Assembly: GCF_014650455.1 (NCBI RefSeq)
Contig: NZ_BMUZ01000012.1
Span: 1 to 64,000 of the forward strand
DNA length: 64,000 nucleotides
DNA from: Streptomyces xanthochromogenes
GTDB taxonomy: Bacteria > Actinomycetota > Actinomycetes > Streptomycetales > Streptomycetaceae
Direction of reading: 5' to 3'
In this document: positions 55,252 through 63,221 of the stretch, in pieces
Layout: each line of letters begins with the position of its first letter
Position numbering within the stretch: position 1 is the stretch's first letter
Made by a program: the position numbers and the translations under genes
Notes under the pieces: generated by a model
Seen by the model: the letters and a program-made list of their open reading frames with translations, nothing else
Told to the model about the DNA's origin: nothing
Database searches by the model: none

Positions 55252-57020
55252 ACGCCTCCCTCGTCGTGGTCGGAGCGGGACCCCGCGGCACCGGGTTCCT
55301 GGAGCGGCTCGCCGCCAGCCTGCCCCTGCTGTACGGGGACGAGCCCCTGGACATCCACCTGGTGGACCCGCATCCCGCGGGCGCCGGACGGATCTGGCGG
55401 GCCGACCAGTCGTCGCTGCTGTGGATGAACTCCATGGCCGAGGACGTCACCATGTTCACCGACGACACCGTCCAGCAGGAGGGCCCGGTCCGCCCGGGCC
55501 CCACCCTCGCCGAATGGTCCGGCCTGGACGCCCGGAGCTTCCCCAGCAGGCGGGCCCAGGGCGCATACCTGCGCTGGGTGTACGAGGGCGCCGTGGCCGC
55601 ACTGCCGCCGAACGTCACCGTGCACGAGCACCGCACGCGGGCCACCCGGGTCGGCGGGCCGCGCGCCGGGCGGCAGCGGGTGTGGCTTGAGGGCCGACCC
55701 GAGCCGCTCGTCGCCGACCTGGTCGTCCTCGCCCTCGGCCACCTGGACGCCGAACTCGATCCGGAGCAGCAGGAGTTGGCGCACTTCGCCGAGCGCCACG
55801 GCCTGCTCCACCTGCCACCCGCCTTCACGGCCGACAGCGACCTGTCGGCCGTGCGGCCCGGCGAACCGGTGATCGTCCGAGGCTTCGGGCTCGCCTTCGT
55901 CGACCTCATGGCCCTGCTCACCGAAGGGCGCGGCGGCCGCTACGACGCGGACGGCACCTACCACCCCTCGGGCCGCGAACCCGTGCTGTACGTCGGTTCC
56001 CGGCGCGGAGTGCCCTACCACTCGAAGATCGGCTACACCTGGACCGGAGAGCGACCGCCGCTGCCCCGCTTCTTCGGCCCCGCCGAGGTGGACGCGCTCC
56101 TGAGCCGCCCGGACCGGCCCGACTTCCGGCGTGACATCTGGCCCCTCATCGACAAGGAGCTGGGCTTCGCGCACTACCACCGCCTCTTCCACGCCCACCC
56201 GGAGCGCACCGCGGTCCGCTGGGCCGACTTCGAGGAGAAGTACGCCGCGGCCGACCCCGGCAGCCCCGAACTCCAGGCCCTGACCGCGGCCTCCGTGCCC
56301 GACCCCGCCGACCGGCTCGACCTCGAAGCGCTCGACCACCCGCTCGACGGGCTGCGCTTCGGCTCGTACGCGAGCCTCCAGGACGGGCTGCGGACGTACA
56401 TCGGCGACGATCTGACGCGGCGTCATGACGACGAACACAGCGTGGACTTGGCGGTGTTCCTCGGCCTGCTCTCGGTCTACGGGCAGCTGCAGCGGATCGG
56501 GGACGTCGGCGGCTGGTGGCACGGGTTCTTCAGCTTCCTGGCCTCCGGCCCGCCCGGGCCCAGGCTGCGGCAGCTGCTCGCCCTGTCCGACGCGGGCGTC
56601 GTACGGTTCCTCGGCGCGGGCGTCACCGTCGAGGCCGACGAGGCGGCCGGGGTCTTCCGGGCGGGCAGCGCCAGTGTGCCCGGGCAGTGGATCGAGACGG
56701 CCGCCCTCATCGAGGCCCGGCTTCCCGAACCCAGCGCGGAGCGCCCCGGCAGCCCCCTGCTGCAAGCCCTGTACGAGGAGGGGGCGGCCGCCGCCGAGAC
56801 CGGCCTGCTCCAGGTGGACCCCGCCGACGGCCGGGTCGTCGGACGCGACGGGCAGCCCCATCCGCGCCGGTTCGCGCTCGGCCCGTTCACCGTCGCCCGG
56901 GCCTCGGGGGCCTTCACCCGGCCCCGCACCGGCGGCGCCGCGTTCCGGCAGAACGACGCCACGGCCCGCGCCGCGCTGAGCTTCCTGCGCGATCTCGCGT
57001 GTCGTCCCGTCAGCGCCTGA
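55248..57020 (+). CDS. FAD/NAD(P)-binding protein (NAD_binding_9 type)
   Basis: Protein of 590 aa. The N-terminal dinucleotide-binding loop is VVVGAGPRGTGFLERLA. Landmarks include LVDPHPAGAGRIWR, SLLWMNSMAEDVTMF, ALGHLDAEL, GFGLAFVDLMALLTEGRGG, GRREPVLYVGSRRG-like sequence and the C-terminal RPRTGGAAFRQNDATARAAL. Related proteins (E. coli YdhS-like) have no firm function; a flavin monooxygenase or reductase is likely. Coupled to the first permease and sandwiched between the transporter genes, so it should act on the imported compound. Confidence 0.85.
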   Translation: MNASLVVVGAGPRGTGFLERLAASLPLLYGDEPLDIHLVDPHPAGAGRIWRADQSSLLWMNSMAEDVTMFTDDTVQQEGPVRPGPTLAEWSGLDARSFPSRRAQGAYLRWVYEGAVAALPPNVTVHEHRTRATRVGGPRAGRQRVWLEGRPEPLVADLVVLALGHLDAELDPEQQELAHFAERHGLLHLPPAFTADSDLSAVRPGEPVIVRGFGLAFVDLMALLTEGRGGRYDADGTYHPSGREPVLYVGSRRGVPYHSKIGYTWTGERPPLPRFFGPAEVDALLSRPDRPDFRRDIWPLIDKELGFAHYHRLFHAHPERTAVRWADFEEKYAAADPGSPELQALTAASVPDPADRLDLEALDHPLDGLRFGSYASLQDGLRTYIGDDLTRRHDDEHSVDLAVFLGLLSVYGQLQRIGDVGGWWHGFFSFLASGPPGPRLRQLLALSDAGVVRFLGAGVTVEADEAAGVFRAGSASVPGQWIETAALIEARLPEPSAERPGSPLLQALYEEGAAAAETGLLQVDPADGRVVGRDGQPHPRRFALGPFTVARASGAFTRPRTGGAAFRQNDATARAALSFLRDLACRPVSA

Positions 57021-57058
57021 CCGCCGTCCCCGTCGCCCCGCGTTCCCGAAGGACCCCC

Positions 57059-57943
57059 ATGTCTCTCACCAGCGATCCACCCCTCGCCCCGGCCGCCGTG
57101 GCCGTGCGGCCCGACTACGCCTCGCTCAAGGTGGTGCCCGTGCGCCGGCCCTGGCGCTGGGTCGCCGTCGCCGTCACCGCGGTGCTCGTCGCCCAGTTCG
57201 GGCACGGGCTGCTCACCAACCCGGCCTGGGAGTGGGACGTCTTCGCCCGCTTCTTCACCACCGAGACCATCCTCAAGGCCGTCTGGATCACCCTTCAGCT
57301 GACCTTCTACGGGACGGCCCTCGGCTTCGCCATCGGCATCGTCCTCGCCTTCATGCGCCTGTCGGGCAGCCCGTTCCTGCGGACGGTCGCCTTCGGCTAC
57401 ATCTGGGCGTTCCGCTCGATCCCGCTGATCGTGCAGCTCCTGTTCTGGTTCAACCTGGCCTATCTGTACAAGGAGTTGACGTTCGGCGTGCCCTTCGGGC
57501 CGGGCTTCCTCACCTTCGACACGGTGGGGCTCGTCGGCGCGATGAGCGCCGCCGTCCTCGGACTCGCCCTGCACCAGGCGGCGTACGCGGCCGAGATCGT
57601 GCGCGGCGGTGTACTGGCCGTCGACGGAGGCCAGTTGGAGGCGGCGGCCGCCCTGGGCATCCCGCGCCTTCGCCAGATCCGCCGGATCGTGCTTCCCCAG
57701 GCGATGCGCTCGATCCTGCCGAACGCCGCCAACGAGATCATCTCGCTCTTCAAGGGCACCTCGATCGTCTCCGTCATGGCGATCGGCGAACTCTTCTACC
57801 AGGTCCAGGTCATCTACGGCCGCAACGGCAGGGTCGTACCGCTCCTGATGGTCGCCACGGTCTGGTACGTGCTGCTCACCACCGTGCTCTCCGTCCTCCA
57901 GCACTACGTCGAACGCCACTACGCGAAGGGGGCCACACGATGA
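57059..57943 (+). CDS. Amino-acid ABC transporter permease (2)
   Basis: Protein of 294 aa, paralogue of the first permease. It has VWITLQLTFYGTALGFAIG, AFGYIWAFRSIPLIVQLLFWF and the EAA loop EAAAALGIPRLRQIRRIVLPQAMRSILPNAAN. Its stop overlaps the ATPase gene (ATGA). Together the two permeases form an asymmetric channel as in TcyL/TcyM or HisQ/HisM. Confidence 0.92.
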   Translation: MSLTSDPPLAPAAVAVRPDYASLKVVPVRRPWRWVAVAVTAVLVAQFGHGLLTNPAWEWDVFARFFTTETILKAVWITLQLTFYGTALGFAIGIVLAFMRLSGSPFLRTVAFGYIWAFRSIPLIVQLLFWFNLAYLYKELTFGVPFGPGFLTFDTVGLVGAMSAAVLGLALHQAAYAAEIVRGGVLAVDGGQLEAAAALGIPRLRQIRRIVLPQAMRSILPNAANEIISLFKGTSIVSVMAIGELFYQVQVIYGRNGRVVPLLMVATVWYVLLTTVLSVLQHYVERHYAKGATR

Positions 57944-58704
57944 GCACCGCCATGGTCGAAGTCCGGTCCGTGCACAAGAGCTTCGGCTCCCTCGAAGTCC
58001 TGCGGGGCGTCGACCTCGACGTCCGGGCCGGCGAGGTGACCGTCGTCCTCGGGCCCTCCGGCTCCGGCAAGTCGACGCTGCTGCGCACCATCAACCACCT
58101 GGAGAAGGTGGACAGTGGCTGGATCACGGTCGACGGCACGCTCGTCGGCTACCGCCGCTCCGGCGACAAGCTGTACGAGCTGCGCGAGCGCGAGGTCCTG
58201 AAACAGCGCACCCAGATCGGCTTCGTCTTCCAGAACTTCAACCTCTTCCCGCACCTCACCGTCCTCGACAACGTCATCGAGGCTCCGGTGGCCGCCCTCA
58301 AGCGGCCGCGCAGGGACGCGGTGGCCGCCGCCGAGAAGCTGCTCGCCCGGGTGGGCCTGTCCGACAAGGCGGACGCCTACCCCAAGCAGCTCTCCGGCGG
58401 ACAGCAGCAGCGCGTCGCCATCGCCCGCGCGCTCGCCCTCGAACCCAAACTGCTGCTCTTCGACGAGCCGACCTCCGCGCTCGACCCCGAGCTGGTGGGC
58501 GAAGTCCTCGACGTCATCAAGGACTTGGCCGCATCCGGCACCACGATGATCGTCGTCACGCACGAGATCGGCTTCGCCCGCGAGGTCGCCGACACCGTCG
58601 TCTTCATGGACGACGGGGCGATCGTCGAGCAGGGCCCGCCCGCCGAGGTCCTCGACGCCCCGCGCCACGAGCGCACCCGCGCCTTCCTTTCCAAGGTGCT
58701 GTGA
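57940..58704 (+). CDS. Amino-acid ABC transporter ATP-binding protein
   Basis: Protein of 254 aa, GlnQ/HisP type. Walker A GPSGSGKST, Q-loop FVFQNFNLFPHLTVLDN, signature LSGGQQQR, Walker B LLLFDEPTSALDPE, and switch His in VVTHEIGFAREVADTV. The Ser-x-x-x-Lys insert near residues 60-75 is usual in this subgroup. It is coupled to the preceding permease. The next gene's start region overlaps its stop. Confidence 0.94.
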   Translation: MSTAMVEVRSVHKSFGSLEVLRGVDLDVRAGEVTVVLGPSGSGKSTLLRTINHLEKVDSGWITVDGTLVGYRRSGDKLYELREREVLKQRTQIGFVFQNFNLFPHLTVLDNVIEAPVAALKRPRRDAVAAAEKLLARVGLSDKADAYPKQLSGGQQQRVAIARALALEPKLLLFDEPTSALDPELVGEVLDVIKDLAASGTTMIVVTHEIGFAREVADTVVFMDDGAIVEQGPPAEVLDAPRHERTRAFLSKVL

Positions 58705-58730
58705 TGTCCCTCTTCCTCAGGAGAACGTAC

Positions 58731-59705
58731 GTGTCCACGCGCCGCACCCTCGCCGCCCTCGTCGCCACGATCGCCACCGCCGGCCTCCTGGCCGGCTGCG
58801 GCACCGGCGACGCCGCCACCGCCGACGTCGCCCCCAAGGGTGCCAAGGGCACCGGCATCAACCTCGGCCCGGACCAGAAGCGCATCAGGGAGCAGAAGGT
58901 CGACGCGATCGCCGCCAAGCTCCCGGCGGCCGTGCGCGGCCGCGGCACCCTGAACGTGGGCGTGGCGACCGGCTCGGTGCCGCCGCTCAGCTTCTACGCC
59001 ACCGACGACAAGACGCCCATCGGCGTCGAGCTGGACATCGCCACGCTGGTCGCGGACACCCTCGGGGTGCAGGCGAAGTTCCAGCCGGTCTCCTGGGAGA
59101 ACCTCTTCGTCGGCCTCGACAGCGGCAAGTTCGACGGGGTGTTCTCCAACGTCACCGTGACCGAGGAGCGCAAGGAGAAGTACGACTTCGCCACCTACCG
59201 CAAGGACCAGCTCGCCTTCGAGACGAAGAAGGGCGCGGGCTGGAAGGTCAACGGACCCGCGGACGTGGCGGGGAAGACGATCGCGGTGAGCTCCGGCACC
59301 AACCAGGAGAAGATCCTCCTCGACTGGAGTGCCGAGGACGTCAAGGCCGGGCGCAAGCCCGTGAACGTGAAGTACTACCAGACGGCGACGGACTACTACC
59401 TCGCCCTCCAGTCCGGGCGCATCGACGCCTACCTGGGCCCGAACCCGTCGGCCGCCTACCACGTCGCGTCCGCCGGACAGACCGAGATCGCCGGCACCTA
59501 CTCCGGGGGCGGCGCGGGACTCCAGGGGGAGATCGCCGCCACGACGAAGAAGGGCAGCGGCCTCGTCGAGGCGTACGCCGCGGCCCTCGACCACGTCATC
59601 CAGGACGGCTCCTATGCCAAGGTGCTCGCGCGCTGGGGCCTGTCCGGCGAGGCCGTCACGCGGTCGGAGATCAACCCGCCCGGCCTGCCCAAGCCCACGT
59701 CCTGA
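58731..59705 (+). CDS. Amino-acid-type ABC transporter substrate-binding lipoprotein (2)
   Basis: Protein of ~324 aa. GTG 58731 gives a clean lipoprotein signal (STRRTLAALVATIATAGLLAGC) and has AGGAG seven bases upstream. ATG 58704 overlapping the previous stop would add nine residues. The domain reads GTLNVGVATGSVPPLSFYATDDKTPIGVELDI, KFDGVFSNVTVTEERKEKYDFATY and a C-terminal YAKVLARWGLS. It is the second receptor of the same transporter, perhaps for a different related substrate. Confidence 0.9.
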   Translation: MSTRRTLAALVATIATAGLLAGCGTGDAATADVAPKGAKGTGINLGPDQKRIREQKVDAIAAKLPAAVRGRGTLNVGVATGSVPPLSFYATDDKTPIGVELDIATLVADTLGVQAKFQPVSWENLFVGLDSGKFDGVFSNVTVTEERKEKYDFATYRKDQLAFETKKGAGWKVNGPADVAGKTIAVSSGTNQEKILLDWSAEDVKAGRKPVNVKYYQTATDYYLALQSGRIDAYLGPNPSAAYHVASAGQTEIAGTYSGGGAGLQGEIAATTKKGSGLVEAYAAALDHVIQDGSYAKVLARWGLSGEAVTRSEINPPGLPKPTS

Positions 59706-59769
59706 CCGCCCCGGTGCGCCGCCGTCCACGGGCGGCGGCGCACCCGTAGCCCCCACGAGAGGTCCCCCC

Positions 59770-60792
59770 ATGCCCGCACCCCCCGTCCGCAGCCCTGTGC
59801 ACCTGGCCGCCTCCCTCGACGGGGGCGGACAGTACGAGGCCGGGCACTTCACCGCCCTCGCGCGGCTGGCCGAACAGGGCACGCTCGACTTCGTCACGCT
59901 CGGGGACTCCTTCACCCGGCCCGGCCTCGAAGCGCTCGCCGTCCTGTCCCGGGTCGCCCCCGCCACCGAGCGCATCGGGCTCGTGCCGGTCGTGAACACC
60001 ACCCACACCGAGCCGTTCCACGTGTCCTCCGCCGTTGCCACCCTGGACTGGGTCAGCCGCGGCCGGGCCGGCTGGAGCCCCGAGGTGTCCACCACGGAGG
60101 CCGAGGCCCGCCTCTTCGGGCGCCGGCCCGCCGCCCGTAGCGCCGAGGTGTGGCACGAGGCGCGTGAAGTCGCCGACGTGGCAGCCAAGTTGTGGGACTC
60201 CTGGGAGGACGACGCCGAGATACGCGACCAGGCCACCGGGCGCTTCATCGACCGGGACAAGCTGCACCACGTGGACTTCGAGGGCCGCACCTTCTCGGTG
60301 CGCGGGCCCGCCGTCGTGCCCCGGCCGCCCCAGGGCCACCCCGTCACCGTCGTCGACGCGACCGCCGCCGATCCGAGGGCCGCCGCCGTACGGCACGCCG
60401 ACGTCGCCCTCGTCCGCACCCAGGACCCGCTCGCCGCGCGCACGGCCCGCGAGGAACTGCTCGACCGGGCCCGCGCACACGGCCGGGACCCCGAGCGGCT
60501 GCGGGTGCTCGGCTCGATCCCGGTGGCCCTGCACACCACCGCGGACGCCGTGGAACTGGCCGGCCTCATCGGCGACTGGCACGACGAACGTGCCGTCGAC
60601 GGCTTCCATCTGCGCCTGGCCGACCCCGAACGCGACCTCGCGCTCATCGTGAAGGCCACCGTCCCCGTCCTCCAGCACCGCTGTCTGCTGCGGCGCTTCT
60701 ATCCGGGCGCCACGCTGCGCGAACACCTGGGCCTGACACGGCCCGTCAACCAGTACGCCACCGCCGGGGGAGTCCGCCATGGCCACGGGTAG
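59770..60792 (+). CDS. LLM-class flavin-dependent oxidoreductase
   Basis: Protein of 340 aa, luciferase-like TIM barrel. It shows LDFVTLGDSFTRPGLEALAVLSRVAP, ERIGLVPVVNTTHTEPFHVSSAVATLDWVSRGRAGW and the LTRPVNQYA C-terminus. It is shorter and more divergent than its neighbour and matches the YtmO-like companions of NtaA-type enzymes. It needs reduced flavin from elsewhere. Its end overlaps the next gene by 14 bases. Confidence 0.87.
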   Translation: MPAPPVRSPVHLAASLDGGGQYEAGHFTALARLAEQGTLDFVTLGDSFTRPGLEALAVLSRVAPATERIGLVPVVNTTHTEPFHVSSAVATLDWVSRGRAGWSPEVSTTEAEARLFGRRPAARSAEVWHEAREVADVAAKLWDSWEDDAEIRDQATGRFIDRDKLHHVDFEGRTFSVRGPAVVPRPPQGHPVTVVDATAADPRAAAVRHADVALVRTQDPLAARTAREELLDRARAHGRDPERLRVLGSIPVALHTTADAVELAGLIGDWHDERAVDGFHLRLADPERDLALIVKATVPVLQHRCLLRRFYPGATLREHLGLTRPVNQYATAGGVRHGHG

Positions 60793-62227
60793 GAGCACGA
60801 CCACGGGTAGGAACAGGACCACACAAACGAACGCGACCACACGCGCGAACGCGACCACGCACAAGAATGCGACCACGCACAAGAACGCGAGCACGCACAG
60901 GAAGCAGATCCACCTCGCCGCCCACTTCCCCGGCGCCGACAACACCACCGTCTGGGCCGACCCGCGCTCCCGGTCGCAGATCGACTTCTCCTCCTTCGAG
61001 CACCTGGCGCGCACCGCCGAACGCGGCAAGTTCGACTTCTTCTTCCTGGCGGAGGGGCTCCGGCTGCGCGAGCACAAGGGCCGCGTCCACGACCTGGACG
61101 TGGCCGGCCGCCCCGAGTCGCTCACCCTGCTCAACGCCCTGGCCGCCGTCACCGACTGGCTGGGGCTCGCCGCCACGATGAACGCGACCTTCAACGAGCC
61201 GTACGAGATCGCCCGCCGCTTCGCCTCGCTCGACCACCTCAGCGGCGGCCGCGCCGCCTGGAACGTGGTCGCCTCGCCCGATGCCTTCACCGGCGAGAAC
61301 TTCCGCCGCGCCGGTCGTCCCGACCGGGTTGACCTGGACCAAGGTCTCGACTCCGCTCGACCGGGGGAGACCCTCAGCACGCGCGCCGCCGAATTCCTGT
61401 CCACCGCAAGGGAGTTGTGGGACTCCTGGGCGGAGGGCGGGACGCCGAAACCCGTCGTCCACCACGGGCGGCACTTCTCCGTCGAGGGCAGGTTCGGGGT
61501 GCCGCGCTCCCCACAGGGGCACCCCGTCGTCATCCAGGCCGGAGACTCCGGCGAGGACCGCGAGTTCGCGGCCTCGGCCGCGGACGTCATCCTCACCCGG
61601 CACGGCACCCTGGAGGCGGGCCGGGCCCGCTACGCCGACGTCAAGGGCCGGCTCGCCCGCCACGGCAGGGAACCCGACGACCTCAAGATCATGCCCGGTG
61701 TCACCGTCGTCCTCGGCGACACCGCCGCGGAAGCACAGGAGAAGGCGGCCGAGATCCGCCGGCAGCAGGTCTCCCCGCAGAACGCGATCCTCGCCCTCGA
61801 ACAGGTCTGGGGCCGCGATCTGTCCGCCTACGACCCCGACGGGCCGCTGCCCGCCCTCGATCCCGTCCCGGAGTCCGCGCTCGTCCAGGGCCGGGCGAAA
61901 ATCGCCAACGCCCCGCAGACCGCCGCCAGGTGGCGTGCCCTGTCCGAGGCCAAGGGGCTCTCCATCCGGCAGACGGTCATCGAGAGCACCGGCCGCCAGT
62001 CCTTCATCGGCACCCCCGACGCCGTCGCCGCCGAGCTCGACACCTTCGTGCAGAGCGACGCCGCCGACGGCTTCGTCCTCGTCCCCCACCTCACCCCCGG
62101 CGGCCTGGACGACTTCGTCGACCACGTGGTGCCGCTGCTCCAGGAACGCGGCGCGTACCGCACGGAATACACCGGAACGACGCTGCGCTCGCACCTCGGG
62201 CTGCGCCATCCGGTATGGAAAGGTTGA
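60779..62227 (+). CDS. FMN-dependent monooxygenase, NtaA/SnaA/DmoA (YtnJ-like) family
   Basis: Protein of 482 aa. After a repeat-rich N-terminal ~40 residues it has IHLAAHFPGADNTTVWADPRS, FDFFFLAEGLRLR, MNATFNEPYEIARRFASLDHLSGGRAAWNVVAS (residues ~139-171) and QGHPVVIQAGDSGEDREFAA. These fit enzymes such as nitrilotriacetate monooxygenase, dimethyl-sulfide monooxygenase and Bacillus YtnJ. It probably inserts oxygen beside sulfur or nitrogen of the imported compound. The N-terminal tandem repeat is unusual for the family; a start nearer residue 41 would give the normal length. Confidence 0.9.
   Translation: MATGRSTTTGRNRTTQTNATTRANATTHKNATTHKNASTHRKQIHLAAHFPGADNTTVWADPRSRSQIDFSSFEHLARTAERGKFDFFFLAEGLRLREHKGRVHDLDVAGRPESLTLLNALAAVTDWLGLAATMNATFNEPYEIARRFASLDHLSGGRAAWNVVASPDAFTGENFRRAGRPDRVDLDQGLDSARPGETLSTRAAEFLSTARELWDSWAEGGTPKPVVHHGRHFSVEGRFGVPRSPQGHPVVIQAGDSGEDREFAASAADVILTRHGTLEAGRARYADVKGRLARHGREPDDLKIMPGVTVVLGDTAAEAQEKAAEIRRQQVSPQNAILALEQVWGRDLSAYDPDGPLPALDPVPESALVQGRAKIANAPQTAARWRALSEAKGLSIRQTVIESTGRQSFIGTPDAVAAELDTFVQSDAADGFVLVPHLTPGGLDDFVDHVVPLLQERGAYRTEYTGTTLRSHLGLRHPVWKG
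60800..60910 (+). repeat. 18-bp tandem repeat at the start of the NtaA-type gene
   Basis: Codons for N-A-T-T-H-K and variants (NATTRA, NATTHK, NATTHK, NASTHR) repeat with an 18-bp period over about 110 bases. Codon use (ACA, CAA, AAT) departs from the genome norm. Confidence 0.8.
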
Positions 62228-62231
62228 TCAC

Positions 62232-63029
62232 ATGAGCACGCAAGAACCCAAGGGCCCGGACTCCGGCCACGAGCTCGACTGGAAGCAGTGGCACGAGCAC
62301 CGCGTCGCGACGGTCTCCGCGCCGTACGGCCCGCTCGCGCTGACCGCCACCCACTGGCTCGCCGACGGGGTGCCCGAGGAGTTCGGGCAGTGGCGCGAGG
62401 ACGGTGACGAGGTGGTCGTGACCGCCACCGCCGACCGCCAACTGGCGCTGGACGACAGCCCGTTGACCGGTGAGGCCCGGCTCGGCGCCGACTCGGGCCC
62501 GGTGGAAGAATCCCGGCTCTCCCAGCGGGGCCGCCGGCTCGTGGTGCTGCGCCGCGAAGGCCTGTGGGCGGTCCGGGTGTGGGACCCCGAGTCCCCGGCC
62601 CGCCGGGCCTTCGCGGGCATCGAGGCCGCCGCGTACGAGGAGCGGTTCCGCCTGCCCGGCACCTTCCGCCCGTACGAGCAGCGGCAGGTGCGGGTGCCCA
62701 ACGCGGACGGGGTCGAGCGCGGCCTCGAACTCGCGGGGGAGATCGCCTTCACGCTCGGCGGGCAGGAGCACACCCTTCAGGTGGCGGTCGAGGCCGACGG
62801 TTCGCTGTGGGCCGTGTTCGCCGACGGCACCAGCGGGAAGTCCACCTTCCGGTTCCGCTTCCTGCGGCCCGACGCACCCGCCGCCGACCACTCGGTGACC
62901 GTCGACTTCAACCGTGCCCAACTGCCGCCCTGCGCCTTCGCGGACCACTTCATCTGCCCCTTCCCGCCCCCGGGCAACACCCTCCCCATCGACATCCCGG
63001 CGGGGGAGCGCACCATCCGCACCAACTGA
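62232..63029 (+). CDS. DUF1684 family protein
   Basis: Protein of 265 aa. Family landmarks are WKQWHEHRVATVSAPYGPLALTATHWL at the N-terminus, YEERFRLPGTFRPYE in the middle, and VDFNRAQLPPCAFADHFICPFPPPGN with IPAGER at the C-terminus. The fold is all-beta; function unknown. It follows the monooxygenase by four bases and closes the cluster before a terminator. In other bacteria DUF1684 genes also sit near catabolic operons. Confidence 0.88.
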   Translation: MSTQEPKGPDSGHELDWKQWHEHRVATVSAPYGPLALTATHWLADGVPEEFGQWREDGDEVVVTATADRQLALDDSPLTGEARLGADSGPVEESRLSQRGRRLVVLRREGLWAVRVWDPESPARRAFAGIEAAAYEERFRLPGTFRPYEQRQVRVPNADGVERGLELAGEIAFTLGGQEHTLQVAVEADGSLWAVFADGTSGKSTFRFRFLRPDAPAADHSVTVDFNRAQLPPCAFADHFICPFPPPGNTLPIDIPAGERTIRTN

Positions 63030-63121
63030 CCCCGGCGTGCGCCTCCTCGCGGGCGCCCGGCCAAAAGGCCCCCTTGCGCGCCCCGGCCGGGCCCCCGAAT
63101 ACTCCTCCGCAGCGCTTGTCA

Positions 63122-63159
63122 GGAGCACGGCCGCACGACCTGTCGTGCGGCCGTGCTCC
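63122..63159. terminator. Terminator after DUF1684 gene
   Basis: An 18-bp self-complementary stem (63122-63139 with 63142-63159) with a minimal loop. It ends the transporter/flavoenzyme operon and separates it from the protease gene. Confidence 0.85.
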
Positions 63160-63221
63160 GGCTGCGCCTCACGGGGTCCCCCCACCCAAGGGCCCCTCGA
63201 TTCCCCTCGGGAGGAACAGAA

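Noticed and set aside
55221..56861. 546-codon minus-strand frame opposite the FAD/NAD(P) protein
   Set aside because: The plus-strand gene has a perfect dinucleotide-binding motif and start coupling; the opposite frame lacks any motif.
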